Below are positions 25,588-34,886 of a DNA stretch of 64,000 nt, one piece after another. Under the pieces are notes generated by a model. It was given only the letters and a program-made list of their open reading frames with translations, was not told the DNA's origin and did no database searches. The DNA is from an alpha proteobacterium L41A (GTDB taxonomy: Bacteria; Pseudomonadota; Alphaproteobacteria; Caulobacterales; Caulobacteraceae). The first letter of the stretch is position 1. Each line of letters opens with the position of its first letter. The position numbers were made by a program, and so were the translations under genes. The stretch covers positions 51,354 to 115,353 of the forward strand of contig AMYY01000006.1 of the NCBI GenBank assembly GCA_000335735.1, in the 5' to 3' direction.

Positions 25588-27153
25588 TCAGGCGGTTGTA
25601 AGGGTGTTCGAGCCGGCCTCGATCACCATGGTCTGGCGCAGGCTGAGCGTCCCGTCGCGGTCCGACACCTTATCCAGAACCTTGAACTGGGTGGTCCAGA
25701 GGTTGGGCGTCGCTTCGCAGACCATGTAGCCGCGCTGAGAGTTTCGGAACTCCAGCTGGGGATTGGCCGCCATGAACGGCTCGTAATCGGAGCCGCGATC
25801 CGACCCGTCGCCGCGCGAGCTGATCGAGGTGCCGACGAACTCGATCGCGACGGGGGCGCCTTCCGGCTGGCTGCCGTCCAGCCAAAGGCCGCCAGCGTAG
25901 TTCTGATGTTCGTCGCCGGTCAGGACCACCACGTTGTCGATGCGGCGGTCGCGGATGTGGCGCAGCAGGCGATTGCGGGGCACCCGATAGCCGGCCCAGC
26001 TGTCGGTGTTGACCCCCTGGCCGCCTGAGGTGTTGCGGTTCAGGTCCATCATCATGACCTGCTGGGCCAGGGCCTTCCAGCGGGCCTTCGAGCGATCCAG
26101 ATTGGTCAGCAGCCAGGCCTCCTGAGCGTCGCCCAGCACCTGGGCCGCCGTCGCCTCCATGCCGGGGCAGGTGACGTTGAAGCGGCCGCCGCAGGGCTGG
26201 TCCGAGCGGAACTGGCGGGTGTCGAGAAAGGCCACATCCAGCAGGTCGCCGTACTGGGCCCGGCGATAGGCCTGCATGGCGGCGCCGCGCGGGAAGGCCG
26301 ACTTCCGCATGGGCATGAACTCGTAGAAGGCCTGCATGGCGGCGGCGCGGCGCAGCAGGAAGACCTCTGGCGGAGAGCCTTCCTGATCTGTTTCGCTGAC
26401 CCAGTCGTTGTCGACCTCGTGGTCGTCATAGGTGCAGAACCAGGCCGCCGAGGCGCGCAAGGCCAGCAGGTCCGCATCCATCGTGTACTGGGAATAGCGG
26501 CGGCGATAGTCGTCGAGGCTGTAGACCTCTCCGCCAAGATGGACGCGCGTATTGTCCAGCGGACCTGCGGCCGACTGATGGATGGGGTCGCCGCGGTCCT
26601 CATAGATGTAGTCGCCGTAGCAGAAGATGAAATCCAGATCCTCCTCCGCCATCTTGCGGTGGGCGGTGTAATAGCCCTGCTCATAGGCCTGGCAGCCGGC
26701 GACGCCGAAGCGGACGGAAGCGGGCGAGGCGCCGAGCAGCGGGGCGGTCTTGGCGCGGCCGACGCCGCTGCGCTCGGTCCCGCACTGGAAACGGTAGAAA
26801 TAGGGGCGGGCCGGCTCCAGCCCTTCGACCTCGACGTGGACGGAGTGGCCCAGTTCTGGCCGAGCGATCGCCTCACCGGAGCGGACGATGGTGTTCAAGC
26901 CCCGGTCGGCGGCGACCTCCCACTTCACGGCGACGGGCGCGCGGGGCATGCCGGAGCCATAGGCGAGGGGATCGGGCGCAAGTCGCGTCCAGATAACGAA
27001 GCCGTCGGGCAGGGGATCGCCGGCCGTGACGCCCAGTCGGAAGGGGTTGGTGTCGAAGACGGCCTGGGCCAGGGCGGGGCCGGTATGCGACAGCGCCAGA
27101 CCTCCCCCGAAGGCGGCCAGGATCGAACGGCGAGAGAGGGCGAGTGTCGTCAT
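25588..27153 (-). CDS. PhoD-family alkaline phosphatase/phosphodiesterase, Tat-exported
   Basis: A 521-residue enzyme expected to be exported folded. The N-terminus has a twin-arginine signal LSRRSILAAFGG and a cleavage site near ALAQA. A PhoD N-terminal domain (about 30-130) starts FRLGVTAGDPLPDGFVIWTRL, and the metallophosphatase domain has FIFCYGDYIYEDRG, DDHEVDNDW, and VVLTGDEHQNYAGG, giving the Ca/Fe ligand set. Homologues cleave phosphodiesters and some phospholipids under phosphate stress. It follows the glycosyltransferase by 27 bases on the same strand, so it may end a P450-GT4-PhoD transcript. No Pho box was recognised. Confidence 0.94.
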   Translation of the reverse strand: MTTLALSRRSILAAFGGGLALSHTGPALAQAVFDTNPFRLGVTAGDPLPDGFVIWTRLAPDPLAYGSGMPRAPVAVKWEVAADRGLNTIVRSGEAIARPELGHSVHVEVEGLEPARPYFYRFQCGTERSGVGRAKTAPLLGASPASVRFGVAGCQAYEQGYYTAHRKMAEEDLDFIFCYGDYIYEDRGDPIHQSAAGPLDNTRVHLGGEVYSLDDYRRRYSQYTMDADLLALRASAAWFCTYDDHEVDNDWVSETDQEGSPPEVFLLRRAAAMQAFYEFMPMRKSAFPRGAAMQAYRRAQYGDLLDVAFLDTRQFRSDQPCGGRFNVTCPGMEATAAQVLGDAQEAWLLTNLDRSKARWKALAQQVMMMDLNRNTSGGQGVNTDSWAGYRVPRNRLLRHIRDRRIDNVVVLTGDEHQNYAGGLWLDGSQPEGAPVAIEFVGTSISSRGDGSDRGSDYEPFMAANPQLEFRNSQRGYMVCEATPNLWTTQFKVLDKVSDRDGTLSLRQTMVIEAGSNTLTTA

Positions 27154-27180
27154 CGAAGGCTCCCGGACTTCAGGCCGGCT

Positions 27181-28359
27181 CTATCGCGGCGATGTGACAG
27201 ATTTCCGAGCCTTATGTTCAGTCGTCGATCGGCGTCGGTCCCTCACGACCTGACGAACCTGCTCCAGTTCGGCGGCGCGGCGTTGCGGCGTATGAACATC
27301 CATGACGTAGCCTTGCCCTGCGCGGGCCAGGGCGACGCGCTCCTCCGGGTTGCGAATCAGGCGGTCCATGGCTGACCGCAAGGTCGCAGGCGTTACGGCG
27401 TCAACATAGAGGGCGTGATCGCCGCTGGCCTCGCGAAGGCCGCCCCGGCCGGAGGAGATGAGCGCTGCGCCCGCCGCATGGGCCTCCACGGCCGTCAGGC
27501 CGAAAGGCTCGTCCCAGACCGACGGCGTCAGGGCGATGGCGGCCGTCTGCATCCGCCGCCGCACCACGCCCAAGGGCGCGGACTTGAGCACCTCGACCCG
27601 GTCGCCGTAACGCTCCAGCGGCGCGACATGCCCGGTCGCCCAGCGCGCGTGGTCGTGCCAGTCGTTCAGCATCAGCACGGCGCGCCAGTCGGGGTGGGCG
27701 TCCAGAACGCCGGGCAGGGCCGCGCACAGGACATCGAGGCCTTTCTCCGGCATGGCGCGCCCGGCGAAGGCGATCACCGGCTCTCGATCCTCGGTCGAGG
27801 CCAGCCAGGCGCCGGCGTCGATGGGGTTGGGCACCGCGAAGGCTCGATCGTCCAGGTCGGGGAAGGTGCGCACGAAGGCGTCGCGCTCCGCCAAGCTGAC
27901 GAAGATCAGGCCATCCAGCCTCTCATAACGCGCCCGATACCGCCAGCGGTCGATGGGGTGGCGCGGCGGGCGCAGGGCGTTGTGGCGATAGAGCAGATGG
28001 GGCTTGTCGGGCAGGGCCTGCTGCACCGCCAACGCCTGTTTCACCTGCTGATGATGTTCGATCACATCGGGGCGAAAGGCGCGCAAACGCTCGATCAGGG
28101 TCGGCATGCGGATGCGCCCCCCCGGCAGGGCGTCCACGCCCGCGGAAACGCCGTCATCCGCGCCCTGGCAGCAGAAGATGCGCGTCTCGCCGCCCTGACC
28201 GACGCCCGCCATCGTCCGCACGACGGTTTCCATCGAGTTGGGCTGGGTTTCCGAAAAGAGACATCCCGGAGGAAGAAGAATGGCGGTGCGCAGGGCGACC
28301 TCCAAAGGAAGGACGGCGCCCTCTATAGACGGTTCGTGGCCGAACGGCGACGGCCTCAC
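27181..28359 (-). CDS. GT4-like glycosyltransferase
   Basis: A 392-residue GT-B-type transferase. The C-terminal domain has the retaining GT4 pattern: VIAFAGRAMPEKGLDVL, then the GVVRRRMQTAAIALTPSVWDEPFGLTAVEAHAAGAALISSGRGG stretch holding the E-x7-E site. The acceptor is unknown. The start taken is a GTG four bases after the P450 stop with GAGG ten bases ahead; a TTG further on could also serve, since the first 20 residues look unconserved. Tight spacing to the P450 suggests the two work on the same molecule, which would be an unusual small tailoring module. Confidence 0.85.
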   Translation of the reverse strand: MRPSPFGHEPSIEGAVLPLEVALRTAILLPPGCLFSETQPNSMETVVRTMAGVGQGGETRIFCCQGADDGVSAGVDALPGGRIRMPTLIERLRAFRPDVIEHHQQVKQALAVQQALPDKPHLLYRHNALRPPRHPIDRWRYRARYERLDGLIFVSLAERDAFVRTFPDLDDRAFAVPNPIDAGAWLASTEDREPVIAFAGRAMPEKGLDVLCAALPGVLDAHPDWRAVLMLNDWHDHARWATGHVAPLERYGDRVEVLKSAPLGVVRRRMQTAAIALTPSVWDEPFGLTAVEAHAAGAALISSGRGGLREASGDHALYVDAVTPATLRSAMDRLIRNPEERVALARAGQGYVMDVHTPQRRAAELEQVRQVVRDRRRSTTEHKARKSVTSPR

Positions 28360-28363
28360 TCGA

Positions 28364-29755
28364 TCAGCCTCGGCGCCGGGCCCTGAGACGCAGCCGCATC
28401 GGCTCGCGGCTGCGCAGGGTGACTTGGTGGACCGGACGGGGTTCGACCGTGGTCAGGGCCTCGACATCGGCGACGCGGAGGATGGCGGCCAGAGCGATCA
28501 TCGCCTCTTGCAGGGCGAAGGCGGCGCCGATGCAGACGCGGGGACCGGCGCTGAAAGGGATGTAGGCGTAGCGGTCGATGGCCTTGCGGTTTTCGGGCAG
28601 GAAGCGCTCGGGCTTGAAGGCGTCGGGGTCGTCCCACAGCAACTTATGACGCTGGAGGATCCACGGCGAGATGATGACGGTGGCGCCGGCCTTGACCGTC
28701 TGTCCGCCGATCTCGTCGTCGGCCAGGGCCTTGCGGGCCATGGTCGGGGCGGGCGGAAACAGGCGCATCGTCTCCTCCAGCACGGCGCGGGTCCAGGGCA
28801 GGGCCTCGGCCCATTTCGGATCGGAGACGTCGAAGGCGTCGGCCTCGACCTGGAGCCGGGCCAAATACTCCGGCTGGCGCGACAGCAGATGCAGGGTCCA
28901 GCCTAAGGCGCGGGCCGTGGTCTCGTGCCCCGCCAGGATGAAGGTCAGGATGTTGGCCGCGACCTCTTCATCGGTCAGGCCGGGACCGCCGTTGTCATCC
29001 CTGGCCAACAGAAGCGCGCTGAGCAGGTCGGCCGGCGGCGTGTCGCCAGTCTCGATCCGTGTGCGACGCGCCTCGACCAGTTTGGTGACGCGCTGCTCGA
29101 AGAAGCGGGCCGAGCGGAAACTGGCCAGCCGGCCCAGGCGCGGGGCCCAGTCCGGCGCGCCCAGCACGTCCAGCGGATCGATGCGCGCACCGTTGGCCAG
29201 GAACTGGTTCAGCGCCCGCTCGAACCCGCGCGCCTCGCCGCCCAGTTCGTCCGAGAACATGGTTGCGGACAGGATGTCGAAGGTCAGGCCCGACATTTCG
29301 CTGTCGATATCCAGCACCCGCCCGCGCGCCGACAGCGACCAGGCGGCCACGCGCGCGTGACAGACCTCGGCCATCCGGGCGTTCAGCGTGGCCATCTTGG
29401 CCGGGGTGAACAGGGGCGCGAGGATACGCCGAGCGCGACGCCAGACCTCGCCCTCTGTCAGCAGGAGGCCCTCAGCCAGCATCGGCCCCAGCACCCGCCG
29501 TTGCAGATCGCCCTTCACATAGTTGGCGGCGTTCTCGGTCAGGACGTGACGCACGCCCTCGGGATGGCTGACCACCAGGATTTCGCCGAAGGCTGAGGAT
29601 CCATGCAGTTGCGGCTCGGTGAAATGCCGCTCGGACCACATCTGGATCGGATCGCGCCAGCTGATCCACAGGAAGGGCAGCAGCGAGAGCGGTTTGCCCA
29701 CGCGCCGGGGCGGTATGGCCGGGCGGAAGATGGTGTCGGCGGTCGTCGCGTCCAT
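28364..29755 (-). CDS. cytochrome P450
   Basis: A 463-residue heme monooxygenase without membrane anchor. The I-helix oxygen site is AGHETT (275-280), the K-helix ExxR is Glu328-Arg331, and the heme loop FSAGPRVCIG gives the thiolate Cys408. Length and sequence lean to class E-type bacterial P450s rather than short class B ones. The chosen ATG has AGGGGAG seven bases upstream; a start 26 codons earlier is poorer and overlaps the toxin gene. No ferredoxin or reductase gene is nearby, so it must use partners from elsewhere. It is directly followed by a glycosyltransferase and preceded by parE. Confidence 0.95.
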   Translation of the reverse strand: MDATTADTIFRPAIPPRRVGKPLSLLPFLWISWRDPIQMWSERHFTEPQLHGSSAFGEILVVSHPEGVRHVLTENAANYVKGDLQRRVLGPMLAEGLLLTEGEVWRRARRILAPLFTPAKMATLNARMAEVCHARVAAWSLSARGRVLDIDSEMSGLTFDILSATMFSDELGGEARGFERALNQFLANGARIDPLDVLGAPDWAPRLGRLASFRSARFFEQRVTKLVEARRTRIETGDTPPADLLSALLLARDDNGGPGLTDEEVAANILTFILAGHETTARALGWTLHLLSRQPEYLARLQVEADAFDVSDPKWAEALPWTRAVLEETMRLFPPAPTMARKALADDEIGGQTVKAGATVIISPWILQRHKLLWDDPDAFKPERFLPENRKAIDRYAYIPFSAGPRVCIGAAFALQEAMIALAAILRVADVEALTTVEPRPVHQVTLRSREPMRLRLRARRRG

Positions 29756-29783
29756 CAGACGCTCCCCTGAGCAAATCGCCGGT

Positions 29784-30107
29784 TCAACCGGGCGCATCAT
29801 CCCTGAAACGCTCGATCTGATGCATGCGTTCATGCAGGATCGTCACGATCCCGACTGTGCCGTCGGACAATACGCGCCAGTAAACATAGTGACGCCGGCG
29901 CCTGACATAGAAGCCATCGACGCCGAACTCGCCCGGAATGGCGCGCCAAGCCACGCGACGGGCGGCGGTGTCCCCGAAACAATCGAAGAGATCGCGAACG
30001 TAGGCCTGCGCCTGCGCCTCGCCCCAAGTGTCTCGGCTGTAGGTGTAGATGTCGTCGAGACGACGACCGGCCGCTTCCTGAATCCGAAACCCGGCCACGG
30101 AGGTCAA
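29784..30107 (-). CDS. parE: ParE-type toxin (type II toxin-antitoxin)
   Basis: A 107-residue basic protein of the RelE/ParE superfamily. It opens FRIQEAAGRRLDDIYTYSRDTWGEAQAQAYV, the usual two-helix hairpin, followed by GVDGFYVRRRRHYVYWRV and TVGIVTILHERMH, which form the beta sheet and the C-terminal helix end. ParE toxins inhibit gyrase. Its first codon appears to be TTG overlapping the antitoxin stop by four bases; a GTG three codons later is a fair alternative. The P450 starts 28 bases after it. Confidence 0.9.
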   Translation of the reverse strand: MTSVAGFRIQEAAGRRLDDIYTYSRDTWGEAQAQAYVRDLFDCFGDTAARRVAWRAIPGEFGVDGFYVRRRRHYVYWRVLSDGTVGIVTILHERMHQIERFRDDAPG

Positions 30108-30361
30108 AGGCGGGCGTTGCGCGCGAATACGGCCTCGGCGTCCAACAGACTGTAGCTGGCTTCGGGAGCCGCAAACGCCGCCGTCAGCTCTGTCTTCAAT
30201 CGTTCGAACCGTTGGGCCTCGACGCGGTCAAGGTCGCGCCGGATGAGATCCCGTATGTATTCGCTGACGTTTTCATATGCGCCGTTCTCGCCGACGTTCG
30301 CGGTCACGAACTCGCTCAAAGGTCCGGTGACGCGGACGTTGAGGGTCAGGGAATTCGACAT
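30104..30361 (-). CDS. parD: ParD-type antitoxin
   Basis: An 85-residue antitoxin expected to bind ParE and repress its own promoter. The N-terminal TLNVRVTGPLSEFVTANVGENGAYENVSEYIRDLI forms a ribbon-helix-helix fold, and the acidic, helical C-terminus wraps the toxin. The ATG has GAGGAG at good distance, better than an upstream start 14 codons earlier. A perfect 15-base palindrome lies just upstream and is a natural operator candidate. Confidence 0.9.
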   Translation of the reverse strand: MSNSLTLNVRVTGPLSEFVTANVGENGAYENVSEYIRDLIRRDLDRVEAQRFERLKTELTAAFAAPEASYSLLDAEAVFARNARL

Positions 30362-30375
30362 GGCGCTCTCCTCTG

Positions 30376-30390
30376 TCCTCAATGTGAGGA
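30376..30390. promoter_or_regulatory. palindromic operator candidate for parDE
   Basis: TCCTCA-ATG-TGAGGA is a perfect 6+3+6 palindrome 15 bases upstream of the parD ATG. A further half site TCGAGGA follows at once, and GTCCTC...GAGGAC (30375-30401) brackets it. Such paired sites are typical for ribbon-helix-helix autoregulators, which is the basis for the call. Confidence 0.5.
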
Positions 30391-30424
30391 ATATCGAGGA
30401 CAATGCAAGGATGAGGCGCGTCGG

Positions 30425-30892
30425 CTATTTCGCAGGAACGGCCGTTGAGGCCCAAGCCTTCATCTCGGCGATCTCGCGCGTCTGGGTGTCGATGACGCCT
30501 TGGGCCATGCGGCGGATTTCGGGGTCGCGGCTGTCGCGCAGGGCGACCTTGGCCATGGCGACGGCGCCTTCGTGGTGGGCGATCATCTTGGCGATATAGG
30601 CCTGATCGATCGTCTGACCCGAGGCGGCGGCCATCTTGCGGTGCATCTCGGCCTCGGAGGCGGCGAAGGCCCGATCTCCAAGGGTGACGCCGGGCGTGGG
30701 GCCGCCCATGTCGTGACCGGCATGACCGGCGGCCTGCATCTGTTCGGTCGTGCGCGCCGTTGCGGCCTGATGGGCGGCAGACGCATCACGCAGCGCCTGC
30801 TGCACCGGATCGCCGCCGCCGTCGCAGGCGCTCAGCAGTCCGAGCAGGGCGAGCGGCGCCAGGACGCGGATCACGCCGCGTCGCCCAGCCAT
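30425..30892 (-). CDS. DUF305 lipoprotein
   Basis: A 155-residue exported protein. The N-terminus has a hydrophobic segment ending LLSAC, a lipobox that places the mature Cys near residue 23, so it is probably an anchored lipoprotein. The DUF305 domain follows, with its histidine- and methionine-rich motifs [16 protein letters not shown] and [16 protein letters not shown], which in relatives may bind metal such as copper; this is inference. The start chosen gives a normal signal; an earlier ATG eight codons upstream also exists. It overlaps the end of purL by 22 bases, which is unusual and suggests coupling. Confidence 0.9.
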   Translation of the reverse strand: MAGRRGVIRVLAPLALLGLLSACDGGGDPVQQALRDASAAHQAATARTTEQMQAAGHAGHDMGGPTPGVTLGDRAFAASEAEMHRKMAAASGQTIDQAYIAKMIAHHEGAVAMAKVALRDSRDPEIRRMAQGVIDTQTREIAEMKAWASTAVPAK

Positions 30893-33099
30893 CCCGGCAT
30901 CCAGCCTTCGTGCCATTCGCGCAGGTGGGCGACGGGGATGCTGAACAGTTCGCCCTTGTCGCCCTTGGAGGCGAAGGCGCCGCCGCCCGCATGGCCGACG
31001 ACCGAAGCGTGCAGACCCGCCTCGCGCGCCTTGGCGATGATGGCGTCGGCGTCGGGCACGGCGACCAGGTAACGGGCCTGGTCCTCGGCGAACAGGAAGA
31101 TGTGGGCGTGGGCGGCGCTGGAGGCGTCCAGGGTCACGCCGACGTCGGAAGCCAGCACTAGATCGGCCGCCGCGCCAATCAGACCGCCGTCCGAGAGGTC
31201 GTGAACCACGGTCAACTCGCCCGCCTCGATCCGGTCGCGCACGAAGTCGCCGGTCTTCTTTTCCAGCTTCAGGTCGACGGGCGGCGGGGCGCCGTCCTCG
31301 CGGCCCAGGACCTCGCGCAGATAGATGGACGCGCCCAGTTCGCCCTGGGTCTGGCCGATCAGAACCAGCGCATCGCCCTCGGCCATGGTCGAGAAGCCGG
31401 TCACAACGTCGTAGTTGGGCAGCAGGCCGACAGCGCCCACGGTCGGGGTCGGCGGAATGGCGACGCCGTTGGTCTCGTTATACAGCGACACGTTTCCGCT
31501 CACGACCGGGAACACCAGTTCGCGGCAGGCCTCGGCCATGCCGTCGATGGCGCGGACGATCTGGCCCATGATCTCAGGGCGTTGCGGATTGCCGAAGTTC
31601 AGATTGTCCGTGATGGCGATCGGACGCGAGCCGACGGCGGTCAGGTTGCGCCAAGCCTCGGCCACCGCCTGTTTGCCGCCCTCATAGGGGTCGTTCTGGA
31701 CATAGCGGGGCGTGCAGTCGCTGGTCACGGCCAGTCCCTTGTCCGTGCCGTGCACGCGGACCACGCCGGCGTCGGCGCCGGTCGAGGAGTCTTGCAGGGT
31801 GTCGGCCATGACGTGGCGGTCGTACTGTTCCCAGATCCAGCGCTTGGAGGCCATGTCGGGGCAGGCGACGACCTTCATCACCGCATCGGCCCAGTTCTCA
31901 GGCGCGGGAATGTCCGCGTGGTTGAGCTTGGGCTGAAGCTCCGGCTGAATCCAAGGGCGGTCGTACAGGGGCGCGTCGTCGAACAGGGGCGCCAGCGGCA
32001 CGTCGCAGACGGTCTCGTCGTGATGTTTCAGCACCAGATGGCCGGTGTTGGTGGTCTTGCCGATGATGGCGAAGTCCAAGCCCCATTTCTGGAAGATGCG
32101 ATAGCCGACGTCTTCGTAGCCGGGCTTCAGCACCGCCAGCATCCGCTCCTGGCTTTCCGACAGCATCATCTCATAGGCCGTCATGCCGGTTTCGCGTTGG
32201 GGCACCTTGTCGAGGTTCAGTTCGATGCCGACGCCGCCCTTGCCCGCCATTTCGACGGAGGAGGAGGTCAGGCCGGCCGCGCCCATGTCCTGAATGGCGG
32301 CGACGGCGCCCGACGCCATCAGCTCCAGCGTCGCCTCGATCAGCAGTTTTTCGGCGAAGGGGTCGCCGACCTGAACCGTGGGGCGTTTGGCCTCCGACTC
32401 GTCGTCGAACTCGGTCGAGGACATGGTGGCGCCGTGGATGCCGTCGCGGCCGGTCTTGGAGCCGAAATAGACGACGTCATGGCCCGCTTCCGGCGCGGCA
32501 GAATAATAGATTTCGTCGGCGCGGGCCAGGCCGACGCACATGGCGTTGACCAGGATGTTGCCGTTGTAACCCTTGTGGAAGTTGGTCTCGCCCGCGACCG
32601 TGGGCACGCCGACGCAGTTGCCATAGCCGCCGATGCCTGAGACCACGCCCTTGACCAGACGCCTGGTCTTCTCGTGGCTGGGATCGCCGAAACGTAGGGC
32701 GTTCAGCAGGGCCACGGGGCGCGCGCCCATGGTGAAGACGTCGCGCATGATGCCGCCCACGCCCGTCGCCGCGCCCTGATAGGGTTCGATGTAGGACGGG
32801 TGGTTGTGGCTCTCCATCTTGAAGATGCAGGCGTCGCCGTCGTCGATGTCGATCACGCCGGCGTTCTCGCCCGGCCCGCAGATAACGCGCTCGCCGGTGG
32901 TGGGGAACTTGCCCAGGTGGATCTTGGAGGACTTGTAGGAGCAGTGCTCGGACCACATGACCGAGAAGACGCCCAGCTCGACATGGTTGGGCTCGCGCCC
33001 CAGTCGGTCGAGGACGACCTGATATTCATTGGGGGCCAGGCCGTATTCGGCGGCCAGTTCAGCCATCGACTTCTGGGGGGTCTTTTGCGGAGCGCTCAT
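30871..33099 (-). CDS. purL: phosphoribosylformylglycinamidine synthase subunit PurL (short form)
   Basis: A 742-residue synthetase that makes FGAM from FGAR, glutamine and ATP in the fourth purine step. This is the short PurL, without glutaminase domain, so it needs PurQ and PurS, both encoded about 3-6 kb away. Marks include [63 protein letters not shown] and the second-half [18 protein letters not shown]. Length fits the short class. It diverges from a small acidic gene across 109 bases that carry a possible stress promoter on the other strand. Confidence 0.98.
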   Translation of the reverse strand: MSAPQKTPQKSMAELAAEYGLAPNEYQVVLDRLGREPNHVELGVFSVMWSEHCSYKSSKIHLGKFPTTGERVICGPGENAGVIDIDDGDACIFKMESHNHPSYIEPYQGAATGVGGIMRDVFTMGARPVALLNALRFGDPSHEKTRRLVKGVVSGIGGYGNCVGVPTVAGETNFHKGYNGNILVNAMCVGLARADEIYYSAAPEAGHDVVYFGSKTGRDGIHGATMSSTEFDDESEAKRPTVQVGDPFAEKLLIEATLELMASGAVAAIQDMGAAGLTSSSVEMAGKGGVGIELNLDKVPQRETGMTAYEMMLSESQERMLAVLKPGYEDVGYRIFQKWGLDFAIIGKTTNTGHLVLKHHDETVCDVPLAPLFDDAPLYDRPWIQPELQPKLNHADIPAPENWADAVMKVVACPDMASKRWIWEQYDRHVMADTLQDSSTGADAGVVRVHGTDKGLAVTSDCTPRYVQNDPYEGGKQAVAEAWRNLTAVGSRPIAITDNLNFGNPQRPEIMGQIVRAIDGMAEACRELVFPVVSGNVSLYNETNGVAIPPTPTVGAVGLLPNYDVVTGFSTMAEGDALVLIGQTQGELGASIYLREVLGREDGAPPPVDLKLEKKTGDFVRDRIEAGELTVVHDLSDGGLIGAAADLVLASDVGVTLDASSAAHAHIFLFAEDQARYLVAVPDADAIIAKAREAGLHASVVGHAGGGAFASKGDKGELFSIPVAHLREWHEGWMPGWLGDAA

Positions 33100-33155
33100 G
33101 GGCGGCGCTTCTAGCCGCAGATGGGCCGAATGTCAGCCCGCGCGGCGCAAGAACG

Positions 33156-33180
33156 GGAACATCGTCCATCGCGGGCGGTT
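33156..33180 (+). promoter_or_regulatory. possible EcfG (general stress) promoter
   Basis: GGAAC, then 16 bases, then GGTT (inside GGGCGGTTG), close to the alphaproteobacterial GGAAC-N16/17-CGTT pattern. It ends 28 bases before the ATG of the 46-residue acidic protein, and AAAGGAG lies in between at 33197. The same GGGCGGTTG block recurs at 34904 before another small acidic gene. Confidence 0.4.
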
Positions 33181-33208
33181 GATTCCGCCGACAGCCAAAG
33201 GAGCCGCC

Positions 33209-33349
33209 ATGACCGATACGCCCATCGACCCCGCCGCCACCCCTGAAGACGACGATCTGCCCGAGATCGCCGCCGACGACGCCGGCGCCTCCGCCCTGGC
33301 CGAACGGGCTCAGAAACAAGCCGACGACGCCGAGGAGGACGAGGCGTGA
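33209..33349 (+). CDS. small acidic protein
   Basis: A 46-residue protein, about a third Asp and Glu, with no membrane segment and no known family. It begins MTDTPIDPAATPEDDDLPE and ends ADDAEEDEA. AAAGGAG stands seven bases before the ATG, and a stress-type promoter candidate lies just upstream. Its stop overlaps the GTG of the next small gene (GTGA), so the two are probably translated together. It is likely disordered. Confidence 0.65.
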   Translation: MTDTPIDPAATPEDDDLPEIAADDAGASALAERAQKQADDAEEDEA

Positions 33350-33591
33350 GCAAGCCGCACACCGACCGCATCGTCCCGGCCTCGGGCCAGCAGATGGATC
33401 GGTCCAACGATCCTGAAACCACAGCAGAGATGGACGCCGCAGCGCCTGAGGCGGCTCTGGCCAGCCGTCGTCAGCGGCTGACCGGTTCGGCCGTCGGGGT
33501 CGGCAGCGTCGGCTTCGATGAAACCGGCGCATTCGACGTGGGCGCCGATGACCACGCGCCTCAGGACGACGCGGTCACCGACAGACCCTGA
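33346..33591 (+). CDS. small acidic protein, coupled to the preceding gene
   Basis: An 81-residue hydrophilic protein without recognised domain. It starts at GTG overlapping the previous stop. The middle has an Ala-rich helix (about 26-45) and the end is rich in Asp, Gly and Val with DVGADDHAPQDDA. No signal peptide. It ends three bases before a convergent gene. Function unknown; joint expression with the upstream acidic protein is inferred from the overlap. Confidence 0.6.
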   Translation: MSKPHTDRIVPASGQQMDRSNDPETTAEMDAAAPEAALASRRQRLTGSAVGVGSVGFDETGAFDVGADDHAPQDDAVTDRP

Positions 33592-33594
33592 GTC

Positions 33595-34392
33595 TTAGCG
33601 AGCGCGTTCGACGCCGGGTCGCAGGCGGAAGGTCAGCAGCAGGCCGCCGATCAGCAGGACGATCGCGCCGGCCAGGGCCGTGAAGGCGACGGTCGGCTTG
33701 TCCGCCTGTTCGGCGACGAACGCGCCCAGAAGGCCCCACGCCGTCGGCAGCGGATAGGCGAGGGTCCGCAGCACCGCCGTCACCGCCAGGGCGACGACCG
33801 TGACGGCGACGATGGCGACGATGGCCCACAGGTCAGGCGACAGGGCGGCGGGCAGGGCGTTGAACGCGGTCGCCGTCGTGATCAGATTCAGGGGCGCAGC
33901 CACCGTCAGCCAGCCCGCCAGGGCCGCCAGAGGCCAGACCAGCAGGATGCGCTCGCGATCGAACATCCGCAGCGCGCGGATATGGCCGGATACGGCCAGC
34001 ATCGGCAGCAGTAGCGCGGTCAGCGAGGTGAAGATCACGCCCACGCTGGCGGCCTTCAGATTCAAGGCCGCCACGATGATCCAGAAGCCGATGCCGAAGA
34101 AGGCGACGGCGGACGGCAGACCCATCCGGCCCAGCAGCGGGCTTTCGCCGGTCTGCGGCAGGGCCTGACGGATCGCATAGGCCAGAATGCCGATATAGAT
34201 CAGGCCCCAGATCGAGAAGGCGTAGCCCGCAACGCGCAGGGTGCTGGCGCCGTCGGCGGCGAACTCGGCCTGCGTGAGGCCAAGGCCGGAGAGGTTCTGA
34301 ACCAAGGGCACGACGATGGCAAAAAGGGCGGCGGCCAGGACGACCAGACGGCGGGTGCGCTGGCGGGGCGTGGGGCGGATGATGGACGACAT
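33595..34392 (-). CDS. multi-pass membrane protein, TspO/MBR-like
   Basis: A 265-residue inner-membrane protein with about eight hydrophobic segments. The early FSIWGLIYIGILAYAIRQALP matches the pattern of long TspO/MBR-related proteins, in which Trp residues and this SIWGLIY motif recur. TspO relatives bind tetrapyrroles or steroids, but this long subgroup has no known function. The C-terminus is short and basic (RLRPGVERAR). An inverted repeat GAACCTT/AAGGTTC lies upstream at 34417-34448, a possible operator. Convergent with the small acidic genes. Confidence 0.7.
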   Translation of the reverse strand: MSSIIRPTPRQRTRRLVVLAAALFAIVVPLVQNLSGLGLTQAEFAADGASTLRVAGYAFSIWGLIYIGILAYAIRQALPQTGESPLLGRMGLPSAVAFFGIGFWIIVAALNLKAASVGVIFTSLTALLLPMLAVSGHIRALRMFDRERILLVWPLAALAGWLTVAAPLNLITTATAFNALPAALSPDLWAIVAIVAVTVVALAVTAVLRTLAYPLPTAWGLLGAFVAEQADKPTVAFTALAGAIVLLIGGLLLTFRLRPGVERAR

Positions 34393-34508
34393 TCGATTTC
34401 CAATGCGACGCTTGTCGAACCTTTACGCCTTGCCTTGGTGGAAGGTTCACCACGACAGCCAGAAAAGTGAAGCTTGCATTGGCGGCCGGCGGCTTCATCC
34501 TGCCCGAC

Positions 34509-34886
34509 ATGACACTGAAAGCCTCCCTGCCGGCTCTGTTGATCGCGATCATTGTGGCCGCCGGTGAGACGTCCGCGCAGACGACCGGAGCGCCGCTGCC
34601 GACCTCGATCCAGACGGCCTGGTCTCGCGTTCGCGCGGCTTTGACGCCCCAGCAGCAGGCCAATGAGGTGCGGGGTTTCCTGTCGGCTCTCGCCAGCGAG
34701 AACAGGCGGCCGACGACGCCGGCCTTGGATGCGCGCGACATCGCCTCGGGCCGCGCCGTGTCGCTGGACGACCCGGCCCTGCTGCAACGTCCGCAAGCCC
34801 ATGAGGTCACGGTGACAGTCGGCGGACAGTTCCTTGTGTTCCGCCCTTTGTCGCGCGCCAGCCTCGACCCCTTCTTCGGCCTTTAG
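34509..34886 (+). CDS. small exported protein, unknown function
   Basis: A 125-residue protein with a clear signal peptide: MTLKASLPALLIAIIVAAGE and a cleavage site after TSAQ. The mature part has an amphipathic helix TAWSRVRAALTPQQQANEVRGFL and ends in strands HEVTVTVGGQFLVFRPL. A GTG start 14 codons upstream is possible, but it would push the hydrophobic core away from the N-terminus. No family recognised. The GGAAC of a stress-type promoter for the next gene sits right at its stop codon. Confidence 0.65.
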   Translation: MTLKASLPALLIAIIVAAGETSAQTTGAPLPTSIQTAWSRVRAALTPQQQANEVRGFLSALASENRRPTTPALDARDIASGRAVSLDDPALLQRPQAHEVTVTVGGQFLVFRPLSRASLDPFFGL

